DNA from: Prorocentrum cordatum
Taxonomy: Eukaryota > Sar > Dinophyceae > Prorocentrales > Prorocentraceae
Direction: 5' to 3'
Assembly: GCA_963575745.1 (NCBI GenBank)
Contig: CAUYUJ010014603.1
Coordinates: 101,811 to 165,810 of the forward strand
DNA length: 64,000 nucleotides
The notes beneath the pieces were generated by a model. The model worked only from the letters and a program-made list of their open reading frames with translations. It was not told the DNA's origin and ran no database searches. The position numbers and the translations under genes are program-made. This document shows positions 41,321-51,719 of the stretch, in pieces (position 1 is the stretch's first letter; each line of letters begins with the position of its first letter).

Positions 41321-41727
41321 CAATGAGGCGTCGCATGTCTGGGGTGCCCATGCCCGCGCCCCAGATGCGTCCGAGAAGCACGCGCTGCGGGCGGAGAAGA
41401 GGCGGGCGAGAGAAGGAGGGCGAGGGGGAACACGAGGAGAAGTCGGGTGAGGAGGGGCAACGGTTGGTAGGAGGGGCGAGGGGAGGAAGACTAGGACGAC
41501 AAGCGGAGAAGCTGGATGAGGGGGAGCTGCAGGGCGAGTCTCTCAAAACCAGTCCCCAGACCCTTTCCCCGCTCCCAGGGGCGATTTTGGCCAGTTCTTG
41601 AGCTGCGTCCAGCCGTGGCAGTGACGTCATCTGCCCGACGTCATCTTCGTCGTCGTCGAGGCGGACGGAACGGGCTCCAAACCGGTCCATGGACCCATCC
41701 TGGCCAGAGTCCACCTTGGCCAGTGCT
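41321..41727. other. Spacer
   Basis: Unique sequence between R8 copies. A - strand frame from 41,909 runs through it for over 300 codons but gives no recognisable motif. Confidence 0.35.
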
Positions 41728-41825
41728 TCATCCCAGCTCGGTTTCCGACGGCCCCACGGCCCGAAAAGGACCTGCGGACGCCGGAATGGATCAGAACCTC
41801 TGCGGCGATTTTTCGGTCCCCCCTC
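41728..41825 (-). repeat. Dispersed repeat R8, diverged copy
   Basis: On the - strand it shows TTCGGGCCGTGGGGCCGTC and a GGATGAAGC tract in R8 order. Diverged. Confidence 0.5.
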
Positions 41826-42139
41826 CGCCAGGGTGCGCGCTGGCGGGCGTCCCACCAGACCTCTGAGCGCGTGTGGTTTGGCGAACTGATGTCTTCTCTT
41901 TACTTTCACCCATCCTTCCCCTACTCGGGGGGGGGGGTATCACTGTCCCCTAATAACCTCGTGCCGATGAGAAAAAAGGACCCCCCCTTTCCACGCTAGA
42001 GTTGATTATCCACGGCCAAGAAGAGTTTGGTCAGGGGCGCGGGGCGCGGAGGTCGAACTTTTTTATCATTGTGAAAAATTCACCATCGAGGTTAGCTTCC
42101 TTCTCATTTTAAGATAGCAACATCAAACGAAACGAAGAC

Positions 42140-42275
42140 GTTTTCGAGGATGTCTCAAGCGAGACCAACAATGTTTGGAGGCAGCCTCAAGCAAAACGAT
42201 CAGTTGCTCAAGGATGTCTCAAGCGGAACCAACAATTCTTCGAGGATGTCTCAAGCGAAGCGAGAGACTCGTCGA
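42140..42275 (+). repeat. GGATGTCTCAAGCG tandem motif, three copies
   Basis: GAGGATGTCTCAAGCGAGACC at 42,147 and its variants at about 42,211 and 42,243 are separated by AACCAACAAT-type spacers of varying length. Confidence 0.8.
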
Positions 42276-42284
42276 TGAGGGACT

Positions 42285-43000
42285 TCCTCCTCCTCCTCCT
42301 CCTCTCTCGTTTTCTTTGTTTGTTCTCTCTCTCTCTATCTCTCTCTTTCTCTCTCTTTGTCTCTGTCTCTCTCTCTCTCTGTCTTTCTCCTTCTCCCCCT
42401 GGCCCCCTCAACTTTTTTTATCGCTGTGGTTTACTGTCCACGGACACCGAGGCACATGAGGCACCCTACACGAGCAGATGAACATCTGAATTTCCATTGT
42501 TTGTTTACACATTAAATTTAATAGGTTTGGAACTTTGGCTTTTCTCCTCCTCCTCCTCCTTCTCCTCCTCCTCCTCCTCCTCCTCCTCCTCCCCCTCCTC
42601 CTCTCTCTCTCCTTCTGTCTGTCTATCTTTCTCTACTTCTCTCTCTCTCTGTGCCGAACTATCTGTATCTTTCTGTCTCTGTCTCTATCTGTCTTCCTCA
42701 TTCTCCCCCTGGCACCCTGAACTTTTTTATCGCTGTGATTTACTATCCACGAAAACCGAGGCACGTGAGCTGCTCTGCACGAGCAGGTGAACATCTGAAT
42801 TTCCATTGTTTGTTTACACATTAAATTTAATAGGTTTGGAACTTTGGCGTTTTTTCTCCTCCTCCTCCTCCTCCTCCTCCTCCTCTCTCCTTCTGTCTGT
42901 CTATATGTCTCTACTTCTCTCTCTCTAACTATATGTATCTTTCTCTCTCTGTCTCTCTCTGTCTTCCTTCTTTTCCCCTGGCACCCTGGACATCGATCCT
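42285..43000 (+). repeat. CCT/CT-rich tandem repeat, about 309-bp period
   Basis: Each unit runs CCT array, CT-rich CTCTCTGTCT tract, CCCCCTGGC, CTTTTTTATCGCTGTG, CGAGGCAC, and CATCTGAATTTCCATTG ending in TTTAATAGGTTTGGAACTTTGG. Two complete units (to about 42,845) are followed by a third truncated after its CT tract. The AT-rich parts are nearly identical between units. Confidence 0.93.
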
Positions 43001-43155
43001 CGATCTTCGATTTTCGACCCTCGGACCTCGATCCTCGATCCTCGGACCTCGCCGCCGTCGATCCTCGGACCTCGATCCTCGACTCTGGGATCTCGATCCT
43101 CGATCCTCGGACTTCGATTCTCGATCTTCGATCCTCGGCTTTCGGTCCTCTTAAC
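43000..43155 (+). repeat. GATCCTCGGACCTC minisatellite
   Basis: About a dozen irregular units of CGATCCTCGA or CGGACCTCGA. The motif is close to a palindrome. Confidence 0.92.
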
Positions 43156-43199
43156 ATCATCTCTTTCTCCTCCCACATGCTGGCCTCCGGTAGGCAACA

Positions 43200-43800
43200 T
43201 TTATTAATCCCCCCGCGACCCCGAACTTTATTATCCCTGTGGGATTCTAATCCGTGGGGCATGGTTAATAGCACCCCGATCCCCCAGGCGGCCGTCAGCC
43301 AACCAGGAGCAACGAGACCCCCAACCACCACCACTGTCAAAAAAACAATGTGGAGTCCACTTTGGGGCAAAATCTTCTTTTTGTTTTTCCTGACGCGGGG
43401 GTGAAAACGGGAGCGGACAGCGTTAACCCGCACCGGGTAATTTGCCGGTTATCCTGCGAAGTTGGCCGCAGGGGGTGGAGGGGAGCAAGAGGGGAGAGGG
43501 AAACAAAAACCAACAACTCACGCGTGCGTAGACCGTCATTTGGTATGCGGTTCGCGCACCAAAGCCCTCGCGAGTACAATCGGTGGAGAGAATGAGGGAT
43601 GGGGGAAGGAGGGGAGAGGCGCAAACTTGCCGCGAAGCACGCTACCCTTAGTCCATGGACTTGAGTAGTACCCCCCAGCAAGCGTCATCTCCATACTTCC
43701 CTCCACGTCCTCTACTATACCTATCCCTCCTCCCTGTCTGCATGCATGCCAGGCAGAGGCCGGCTTCTTTGACAGACGCGAGCGCGTCTGAGTGATTCAC
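43200..43800. other. Spacer, no gene recognised
   Basis: The start (43,205-43,265) resembles the CTTTTTTATCGCTGTG part of the upstream tandem unit. The rest is unique and mixed in composition. Confidence 0.4.
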
Positions 43801-44970
43801 AACAGCCGCGGCGGGCTCATTCGAAGCACGTTAGCAAGAATAAAAGCTGTAATGTTGACCATGGCGGTCGTGTAACCAAGCCAAGACACTGGGGTAGCTG
43901 CTAGCACATCCTGGGCGGTCGGTATGTTGACGCTGGGTACTGTGAGACACCACTTGGGCTGTAGCTGGCTGAACGACTGGAAGTTCTGCTCGCGAGTACC
44001 TTTAGAAGCGTGGTCCTCACCCACAACAACCATCACAGCATGTACACGCGTCCAACTCATCCAGAACAGCGGTTGCTGGCGTGATGGCCGCATTATACAA
44101 CCTAACGCACAATAGTGTACCGCACAAAAAAAGCGGACGTGGCTGGCAATGAGATACGAAACACCACTAATGTCAGTACCAAGAGAGCTGTCAGTACCAA
44201 GAGAGCTGGACGAGAATGATGTCATGATGCGACTGGCTCAAAGTACGTTCCAAGAAATCACAACAACAAAAAAACAGCGGCCATAGCCTCAGCAGTCCGT
44301 GCGGGTATGAAGGGAATCGAGAACATCCTGGAAACCTTGGAAAGTATCATCACATCATGACCTCGTGCCGCTCTGGAAAACCCAGCAGTTCCAAACAACT
44401 GCAAGCACTCTAAACAAGTTTGGTCACAAGGTAGCACAGGGGATGTCTGGAACATCCTGGACGGCCTGCATATTGACACAGGGCGGCGTGAAACACCACA
44501 GGGGTTGACTGGATGGCAGAAGATTGCGTACAAGCCATGCTGCATATGGGCGGTTTTAGTGAACCCAGCCCAAGCAACTGGGGTGGCTTGCAGAATGCCA
44601 GAAGCATCACCGACGCTAGCATCAAGATAGACGAGAATGATGTCATGAAGTTCCGACATTGCTTCACGTCAGCGTCCAGGCATTCCAACACAGCTCGGGC
44701 AAGTCCCATTCGAAGAGAGGGGGGCCGGCGGCACGGGGGCGAAACACTTACGGATATTCAAATTCGCAGCCCGTCTGGCACATCCTGGGCGGTCCGCATG
44801 TTGTCGCAGGACGCTTTGAAACACCACCTAGCAACTGCAAGCATCTCGGACAAGTTCGGTCGCAGGGGATACTACAACTTCATATCCGAAGCCTGCCTAG
44901 CACAGCATAGGTGGTCTGCATGTTGACGTTGGGCGATGTGAGACACCACTTGGGCTCAGGTTGGCTGAGA
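43800..44970. repeat. Degenerate repeat region with four related cores
   Basis: Cores at about 43,905, 44,451, 44,778 and 44,896 share CATCCTGG(G/A)CGGTC, (C/A)AT(G/A)TTG(A/T)C and GA(G/A)ACACCAC blocks. Between some of them is CAACTGCAAGCA...ACAAGTTTGGTC. GACGAGAATGATGTCATGA occurs at 44,211 and 44,631, and an 18-bp unit AGTACCAAGAGAGCTG is tandem at 44,177-44,212. On the - strand the cores encode related peptides (PKWCLTVPSVNIPTAQDVLA and similar), so a decayed multi-domain gene is possible but unproven. Confidence 0.6.
44644..44768 (+). repeat. Dispersed repeat R13, copy 1
   Basis: Shares TGAAGTT(C/T)CGA, TGCTTCACG, GAGAG(A/G)GGGGCCGGCGGCA and ACTTACGGAT blocks with 54,938-55,062, same orientation. 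Confidence 0.75.
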
Positions 44971-45307
44971 AATTAAAGCTGGGTGCGCGCATGCCTTGGG
45001 GAAAGGAGGCCAAATAGGTAGAATATCAGAACACTTTCGAACATGAAGAGAATGATGAAGAGGAAGAGAGTACGAGAGGAGGCGAAAAGTATGATAACAG
45101 GGGGGGGGCGAGCACATATAGAATGGGCCACGGCGTCTGGGAGAACTATTGAAGCTACCTGAATGGCCTGGCAAATGCGTCAAATGTCTGCCTTTGCAAG
45201 CCCTGGGGCTGCTGCAGAGGACTCGCGTCCACAGGATGGGACGCATGGCGCCGACAGGAGGCCTTGAATCGGCAGACCACGACCTGCAAAGCGAGACGGC
45301 GAAGACT
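44971..45307. other. Spacer downstream of the retrogene
   Basis: Lies 3' of the - strand retrogene frame. No poly-A tract or repeat is visible at the junction. Confidence 0.4.
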
Positions 45308-45991
45308 TCAGCGGAAATGCAGAACGACCGATTCGTTAAAGTCGTCCTGGAACTCAGCGAGAAATGGATCTGGTGAGTCAGATAAGTACCTCTCAGGATC
45401 TCTGTCTCTCGACAACGGCGTTGACACCCTATGAAGCATTGGCCTGGGCAGTCTCGCAACAGATGCCCAAACTTCAGGGTCAGGGGGGTCCTCACAGACG
45501 GCGGCAGTGCTTGTGCGACTTCCTGCACTTGACCAAACATTTGCAATGAGATTCCTTGGAAGCTGGCGTGCTAAAGCCAATCTTAACGCGTCGAGAGAAG
45601 TACGTGTATTTGAACTGGAACTCGAATCTGATTCGGATTCATCACCGGATATCACTGTGGCATCACCCGGAACACCATCGAGTCCATTTGATTCGACGCG
45701 GACACTACGCTCGTTTGTCATTCCGGACACCGCGTTGTCCACTGTGCCATATCCGTCAGCATTCCAAGCTTCTGCGCGCAAAAAAACACCTTGCTCTACT
45801 TGCAAATGCCCTTTGCCCCTACGAAGGAAATGAATCGATGCTTGGGGCGTCTCGCTTATGGTACCAACATCATATTCGTGATATCCGACCGGTGTCGATG
45901 GGTCATCACCAGCCGGAGCCTCTGCGTTTGATGCGGTATCGGAGATGCGCTCGGGGGATGTTTGCCCGCTTTGGGGCCATCTGAGGTGCAT
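45308..45991 (-). CDS. Leader-bearing retroposed gene, unknown function (227 aa)
   Basis: The frame opens with MHLRWPQSGQ, 35 nt after a spliced-leader relic, a normal 5' UTR length for a dinoflagellate mRNA. The frame stays open further upstream to 46,090, but that part lies in and before the leader, so the Met at 45,991 is chosen. The protein is hydrophilic. It has an acidic Ser-rich stretch SGDESESDSSSSSNTRTS near the middle, then a helical LDALRLALARQL, and ends FQDDFNESVVLHFR. There is no signal peptide, membrane segment or known domain. Residue composition is ordinary, unlike the repeats around it. The leader indicates origin as a reverse-transcribed mRNA. It could still be expressed or be a recent pseudogene. 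Neighbours are repeats and give no functional context. Confidence 0.55.
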   Translation of the reverse strand: MHLRWPQSGQTSPERISDTASNAEAPAGDDPSTPVGYHEYDVGTISETPQASIHFLRRGKGHLQVEQGVFLRAEAWNADGYGTVDNAVSGMTNERSVRVESNGLDGVPGDATVISGDESESDSSSSSNTRTSLDALRLALARQLPRNLIANVWSSAGSRTSTAAVCEDPPDPEVWASVARLPRPMLHRVSTPLSRDRDPERYLSDSPDPFLAEFQDDFNESVVLHFR

Positions 45992-46026
45992 CCTGGATTG
46001 CTCGGGATCCGCCTGGAGCCCAAATC

Positions 46027-46043
46027 CTTGAGCCAAAATGGCT
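46027..46043 (-). other. Relic of dinoflagellate spliced leader (DinoSL)
   Basis: The - strand reads AGCCATTTTGGCTCAAG, a perfect match to the last 17 bases of the conserved leader; the four bases before it do not match. The next - strand bases are GATTTGGG, not a GT splice donor, so this is not a leader RNA gene. It marks the 5' end of the retroposed gene ending at 45,308. Confidence 0.9.
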
Positions 46044-46084
46044 GCACTTTGGGGCAGAATCTTCGGGCATGATCGGAAGGACGC

Positions 46085-46785
46085 GAGCACTTTGTGTTGT
46101 TTCTCGACAGGGGCGCCGGGGGTGTCCGCATGTCGCCTGCGGCGCGCAGGGCCAGCATCCCTGCCAGAAACAATTCAACACGCCTCTCGAGGCAAAACCT
46201 GGATCGTGCGCGGGCCGACTTCTGTGCATGGGCTTTTGCCTGGGACGGCGGGGGTGATTGCACACTGCCTGCCACGTGCAGGGCAACCAGACGCCATGGT
46301 GGCCACCCCGCCGCGATGGCGCGCTGGCTTCCGACCGGGGAGGCGTACTGCCACGCGGGCAGGCGCACCTGGCACGCTCCGCGCGTGGCCTCAAACGTTG
46401 CGCACCTGGCGCGGCTGGAGCATGCGGCACGCACACTTTTGGTCGGCGGGGCGAGAGCGAACCTCTTCCGCCAAGAAGCTGGGCGGGCTACGCGCAGCTC
46501 TCATGAGGGAAGACAGGGCACGGGCGGGCGGGGCCTCGGGCGGCCGGAGGGGGCGGGGCCGCAGCACGCACACGTGGCGCACGCGGATCGCGTGGCACAC
46601 CTGGCGCACCAGGCGTCCCGCCAGGCTTGGGCCACAAGGGTATTGCCTGGCGCACCTCGCCCCCCCGCGTTGCGCACATGAGGCTAGTGTTGGTTACCAT
46701 GGGCTGTCCATCGACTACCGCGGAACATGCTGCGGCTCGGGTGCTAGTTATGTGTTAGGAGGGCGGGTGGGAGTGAGCGAGACGC
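46085..46785 (+). repeat. Dispersed repeat R11, copy 1
   Basis: Matches 53,675-54,275 in the same orientation: TGTTTCTCGACAGGGGCG, GCCTGCGGCGCGCAGGGCC, GACGGCGGGGGTG, TACTGCCACG, arrays of TGGCGCACC, GCTGTCCATC...GACTACCG and GGGCGGGTGGGAGTGAGC in order. Internal near-repeats of GGCGGGGGTG...TGCCTGC suggest it grew by tandem duplication. Frames on both strands are Arg/Ala/His-rich and unconvincing as genes. Confidence 0.85.
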
Positions 46786-47135
46786 CTCAAGATGGCCCCC
46801 AGACGGTTGCCAGTGCCCGCGGAGCCCTCGGATGACCCCCCAAGTGGCCAACATGACTCCGAAACCTGAGGGAAATCCATGTGTTTTGCCGTCTCGCGTT
46901 TTCGCGTCCGATGGGCTTCTGGGGCGTCAAGATGGCCCAGGAGAGACCCAAGAGAGGCCCAAGAGGGCCCCAAGAGCGCCCAATAGCGCTCCAAGAGCGG
47001 CCCAAGAGGGCCCCAAGGCTCAATTGTTGAGCCTCCGAGAGGGGATGGCCAGATTAATGACCCCCCCTCTTTCTCATGTTTTTGAGCCATGGGGCCCAAG
47101 AGCCCCCCCCCCGAGAAGCCCCGTGGGGACCCCAA
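46786..47135. repeat. R14-related CCCAAGAGG repeat
   Basis: GGCCCCAAGAG and CCCAAGAGAGG recur every 12-20 bp, as in the inverted repeat arms. The landmark TCCGATGGGCT with a flanking AAATCCATGTGTTTTGC block corresponds to the right-arm sequence near 25,990-26,030. Confidence 0.7.
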
Positions 47136-47139
47136 GAGA

Positions 47140-47795
<656 letters not shown>

Positions 47796-47920
47796 CCTCC
47801 TCCTCCTCCTCCTCCTCCTCCTCTTTGTCCTCTTATTCCCCCTCCTCCTTCTCTTTTTTCAACTCCGCCTTCTCATCCTCATCCTCCTCTTCCTCCTCCT
47901 ACCAAAGTGATCCGAGGAGG
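47796..47920 (+). repeat. CCT-rich tract
   Basis: Pyrimidine-rich tail of the CAT array with TCCTCCTCC and CTCATCCTC runs. Confidence 0.85.
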
Positions 47921-48100
47921 TCGAGCATGGCTCAAGATAGCCTGCGACAGACCTTCAAGAGGCCTCAAGGCAGACTCACAAGGTGGCCCAAGATAGCTGA
48001 GCATGGCTCAAGATAGCCTCCGACAGCCTCAAGCCGAACATGGCTCCAGATAGCCTCCAAGAGGCCTCGAGAAAGCCTCCGATCGTGTCTGGATGGGCTG
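47921..48100 (+). repeat. AGCATGGCTCAAGATAGCC tandem motif
   Basis: GCATGGCTCAAGATAGCCT occurs at about 47,927 and 48,001, with a diverged AACATGGCTCCAGATAGCC at about 48,038. It resembles R14 in composition. Confidence 0.75.
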
Positions 48101-48531
48101 GTGGGTGTACGCGAAGCGTTGGGTCGGGCAGGAGGTCCTCCCACAGGCGACAAGTGAAGAATGCTCAGAAAGGTGCCCAAGAATAGCCAAACAATAAGGA
48201 AACACCGTTCCCAGACACGATTGCAACCATTCTGCAAAGACAACGAGGACCATGAGGAACGAGGACAAGAAAAAACCCTCTTGCAACCCTCCTCCTCATG
48301 GAGGGACCTGCCCGGCCCAGAGGCCGGTGGGGCCGCGAGGAAGCGCCACGAGGCAGTCCCGAGGGGAGAGCCCGGCCGTGGCGCCGGGCCCGCGCCCCGC
48401 CCCCGGGCCCGCGCCCCGCGCGCGCAGAGGCGGGGCGCCTCTGCGCAGAGCCGAGGCACCCGCTCCCGGGCGGGCGGGGCCGTGCGGCCACGCTCGGCGA
48501 GGCGATGGACGTTACCAGCCTCGAACTTATC
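48101..48531. other. GC-rich spacer
   Basis: No gene recognised. Ends at the R1 target ACCAGCCTCGAACTTATC. Confidence 0.4.
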
Positions 48532-48695
48532 TAAAGGGAAATTAGGACACACAAATAAATACACACAAAATAAAAATAGTCCCCATATTTTCCCATATTT
48601 TCTGGGTTTTTGTCTTCCCCCCCACAGCCCATCTTTTCCCATATTTTCTCGGGAATCGAGGATTAATTGTGTCTGTGTGTTTCTTCCCCTCCTGA
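48532..48695 (+). mobile_element. MITE R1, copy 5 (164 bp), TSD TTATC
   Basis: Starts TAAAGGGAAATTAGGACACA and ends CCCCTCCTGA. A perfect TTATC duplication flanks it (48,527-48,531 and 48,696-48,700). The flanks joined without the element give ACCAGCCTCGAACTTATC followed by CCTATCCCT, which is exactly what is found uninterrupted at 48,983-49,011. Confidence 0.96.
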
Positions 48696-48801
48696 TTATC
48701 CCTATCCCTAAGATGGGCGGGCACAAAAAGCGAGGGCAATCCTAGAGGTTGGGCGGGCTGGGCTGAGCGGCCAAGTCGAAAAAGTAAGAACGCTACGTGT
48801 G

Positions 48802-48946
48802 AGTTTGTGGCGCTCCGCGCGGATTTCTCGGATCGGCGCTGGGCCCTTCTGGCGTCGCCTCCAGCGCCGCCCCTGGCGCGCTCCGCGCGCCAGGCAAGGG
48901 GGTCCAGCGCGGATCCAAGAAATCCGCGCGGAGCGCCAAAAGTTCG
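48802..48946. repeat. Hairpin with about 40-bp arms
   Basis: GGCGCTCCGCGCGGATTTCT (left, from 48,810) pairs with AGAAATCCGCGCGGAGCGCC (right, to 48,938), and the arms extend outwards to TTTG/CAAA and inwards to GCGCTGG/CCAGCGC. A smaller palindrome GGCGCGCTCCGCGCGCC sits in the loop. Possible MITE. Confidence 0.88.
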
Positions 48947-48982
48947 TGTGTATGTCGCTTCCTCTTCGGCGATGAACGTAAC

Positions 48983-49011
48983 CAGCCTCGAACTTATCCC
49001 TATCCCTGAGA
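48983..49011 (+). other. Uninterrupted paralogue of an R1 insertion site
   Basis: ACCAGCCTCGAACTTATCCC followed by TATCCCTGAGAT matches both flanks of R1 copy 5 joined at a single TTATC. A related sequence also occurs at 40,535. It defines the exact ends of R1. Confidence 0.9.
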
Positions 49012-49244
49012 TTCGATCGCCCGTTCTTATCAGTGGGACTCGATTGGATCGACTATTCTTACCAATCGATCGACTCTAGTTCGATCAAATTACAGTCGGA
49101 CTCGATTGGACAGGGCACGCGAGAGGACACAAGAACCCTCCGAGGGCCACGTTGCCACAGGAATGTAGGAAGAATGGGTCGCAAGACACAGGACACAAGG
49201 GTACCCTTGATTTGGCAGGGTCGACCTGCCAATCTGGGCCGACT

Positions 49245-49430
49245 GTACTCACGGACCACATCCCAGAAGTCATTTCGAGCACCCGGAAAAGTGTCGAAAG
49301 GGTGTCGAAGTAGTATCGGACGAGCGTCTCCCAGGGCCCGACGCGTGAACACCCTCGAGCTTCGGTGTTTTTCTCGTGCTCGAAGCTCCTTCGGTGACCA
49401 AGGCTAAAGTAGGTTGGAACATCATGGCGA
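49245..49430 (+). mobile_element. MITE R2, copy 2
   Basis: Contains ACCACATCCCAGAA, TTTCGAGCACCCGG, GTCTCCCAGGGCCCGAC and GGTTGGAACATCATGG in R2 order. The 5' end has diverged and no target duplication is resolved. Confidence 0.82.
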
Positions 49431-49566
49431 TCGGAGGTCCATGCCGCCCCCCTCCAGGAGCCTATCCCTCCTGATGTTGCCCCTGGCTCCCCCTTGGGGC
49501 GAGACTGGCGCGACCACGGCGTGGACCCTGGGTGCCACCAGGCAGGAGGCATCGGCGCTCGGTGGC

Positions 49567-49856
49567 TTCTGGAGCCGGAGAGGCGCGCCACGACCCAGGA
49601 AACGTCGGGACTTCGGGCGCCACCTCTCTTCTGAAGGGGCCCCAGGACAAACAAATAAATACACACGAATAACAAGATTCCCTATATTTTCATATATTTT
49701 CTGGGTTTCTGTCTTCCCCCCCACTTCCTATATTTTCCCATATTTTCTCGGGAATCGACGATTAATTGTGCCTGTGTGTTTCTTTTCCTCCTGATTTCTG
49801 GAGCCGGAGAGGCGCGCCACGACCCAGGAAACGTCGGGACTTCGGGCGCCACCTCT
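49567..49856 (+). repeat. 61-bp direct repeats flanking R1 copy 6
   Basis: 49,567-49,627 and 49,796-49,856 are identical for 61 bp, starting TTCTGGAGCCGGAGAGG and ending GGCGCCACCTCT. R1 lies between them. This is far longer than the 5-bp duplication of other copies. Confidence 0.95.
49632..49794 (+). mobile_element. MITE R1, copy 6 (163 bp)
   Basis: Starts TGAAGGGGCCCCAGGACA and ends TTCCTCCTGA. It is the best match to the family consensus, at the standard length. The 5-bp flanks TCTTC and TTTCT do not match well, in contrast to the other copies. Confidence 0.95.
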
Positions 49857-50515
49857 AGTCGGCCACTCGGATCTGGGCGGCAGCTCGGCCGGGGCTCTCG
49901 CAGCCTGGGGCGGCGACGGGGGATCACGATAGGGAGGGCCACGATGCGTGGGGCCACGATGGGGGGGGATTGGGGATCGGGATAGGGATCTGGGTAGGGA
50001 GACGCGCCGGTCGGAAGAAGGGGGTAGAGACATATCGTAGAAGGCGTCGGAAATAGATTGGGCTTCCGCCCGCCCCTGAAGAGGAGGGAAGAAGGACATC
50101 GGTCGACCCCTGAAATAGGAAGGCGCCTTAAGCAGACCAGGATCCGGGAATCCGAGAATACCTACTCTCAACTACCGGCGTGTATGTGCAGTCCGCTGTT
50201 GTCTTCGGCGAGCAACCTCGAGCCTCGATGCTGATCGGCCCTCGACTGAGAAGAGAAGGACCGGCCCGAGGCTTCCGTGCGCTTCCGGAGGCCTGCGCGG
50301 ACCCGTCGAGAACCCGCGCTCGCGCCGCGCTCTCTTCTCGGACGCCTGGGGCACCAGGTCCCAGATCCCTCGAGCCTACCCCAGGTTCCGTGGTAGGAGG
50401 GAGGGGGTCACAGCCCTCCCGGGCGAGAAGCTTCAGACGCCCCCCGTCCGGCCATGAGAGGGCCGCCCTTTGCCAAGGCCCCCCCGAACCCTCCAAGACA
50501 GCTCAAATCAGACCC
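49857..50515. other. Spacer
   Basis: Unique GC-rich sequence. A GGGATCGGGATAGGGATC stretch near 49,970 is loosely repetitive. No gene. Confidence 0.4.
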
Positions 50516-50630
50516 CCCCCCAAAAAAATATGACCCCCCCCAAATGTGACCCCCAAATGCGACCCCCCAAATGTGACCCCCCCGCCCCCAAATGTGACCG
50601 CCCAAACGTGACGCCAAATGCGGAGCAACC
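50516..50630 (+). repeat. CCCCAAATGTGAC minisatellite
   Basis: About six units of 11-16 bp, CCCCAAATGTGACC and variants with AATGCGACC or AAACGTGACG. The variable C run gives the length differences. Confidence 0.9.
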
Positions 50631-51104
50631 TTGAACCCCCATTACAGACAGGCCGCAGAGATGATGGACGGTAAAGAAGGGACGACGCCACTCTTTGGCC
50701 CCAAAAGCTCCGGAGTGGCACGAGCAGGGCTAAGAGGAACAACCACATAATGACGTAAGGAACACACCGAGCACCATTCGCACCCAGACTGGTCATTACC
50801 TTAGCGCCTTGACTGTATCGACCCCCTCTTTTTGGCGAAACTATATCGCGTCTCGCCTCCTGGAGGTAATACCCCGCTCCTGATGCGGGATCCCACCGAG
50901 ATCCTGGTAGGATTCCAACAAACTCCGTATCGTGCTGTCCTACTCCTTTTACTCCCAAGGCACGCCCCGCGGACTGATCAAATGCATCGATTCCTCGGCG
51001 CTGGCGATCTCATTCTGCGGTTCCCCGGCCTCAGGAATCAAGCAATTGAGTGCTACTCATGACGTCGGGGGGGGGGTCGGTAGTTTGAGTTCAAGGTCAG
51101 AACC
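50631..51104. other. Unique spacer
   Basis: Mixed composition without repeats or recognisable coding motifs. Confidence 0.4.
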
Positions 51105-51149
51105 TCGACTCGAACATGCGATGTCTTGATGGCTTCCATACGCGGTCTC

Positions 51150-51260
51150 CTGAAGTCCCGACCCCTTCCACCCGGCCGGCGTTCCATCCCGAGCTGTTCT
51201 GTTGACGCTCCCGAGGCCAGGCGAAGCCCCGTGGCGGCCGAGCGCTGCGGAAACACCTCG
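51150..51260 (-). repeat. Dispersed repeat R8, copy
   Basis: On the - strand: GGAAACACC-like start is replaced by CTCGGCCGCC, followed by GGGGCTTCGCCTGGCCTCGG, GAGCGTCAACAGAAC and CGGGATGGAACGCCGG, all in R8 order. Confidence 0.65.
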
Positions 51261-51524
51261 CGGGGTGGTGCTCTCGCGACGCGAGCACGTCTGGCGGCGG
51301 CGGCGCCGACGGCGAGAAGGCCGGCGGCCTCCAGGTCGAACGGGCACTCGTCCGCGAGCACGTGCAGCTCCTCGGTGAACGAGGTCGCCACGAACACCTC
51401 CTGCGCGGCGTCGCTCACGGAGACGTCCGCCTGACTCCCCGCGCTGCGGCGGGCGGGGGATGCGGGGAGGGGGCAGGCGCATGCGCGTCCTCATCCTCCT
51501 CCCTCCTCCCATATACACCCTCCT

Positions 51525-51613
51525 CCTCCTCCTCCTCCTCCTCCTCCTCCTCCTCCTCCTCCTCCTCCTCCTCCTCCTCCTCCTCTTCCTCCTCCTCCTC
51601 CTCCTCCTCCTCC
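51525..51613 (+). repeat. (CCT)n array
   Basis: Nearly uninterrupted CCT. Confidence 0.97.
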
Positions 51614-51719
51614 CCCATTCGTTTTCCTCATAAAAAAACTTCTCCCTGTCGCACCCCAAGGCCGGTCGCAAGGGCGGGCCGGGCGTGTCGCCTGGGACTT
51701 CCTCTCCATGTATGACCCT

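Noticed and set aside
40926-41909. 327-codon - strand frame
   Set aside because: It spans three R8 repeats in both orientations and shows no motif.
47922-48025. ATGGCTCAAG motifs resembling the leader 3' end
   Set aside because: Only the last ten bases match, the motif is tandemly repeated, and no frame follows.
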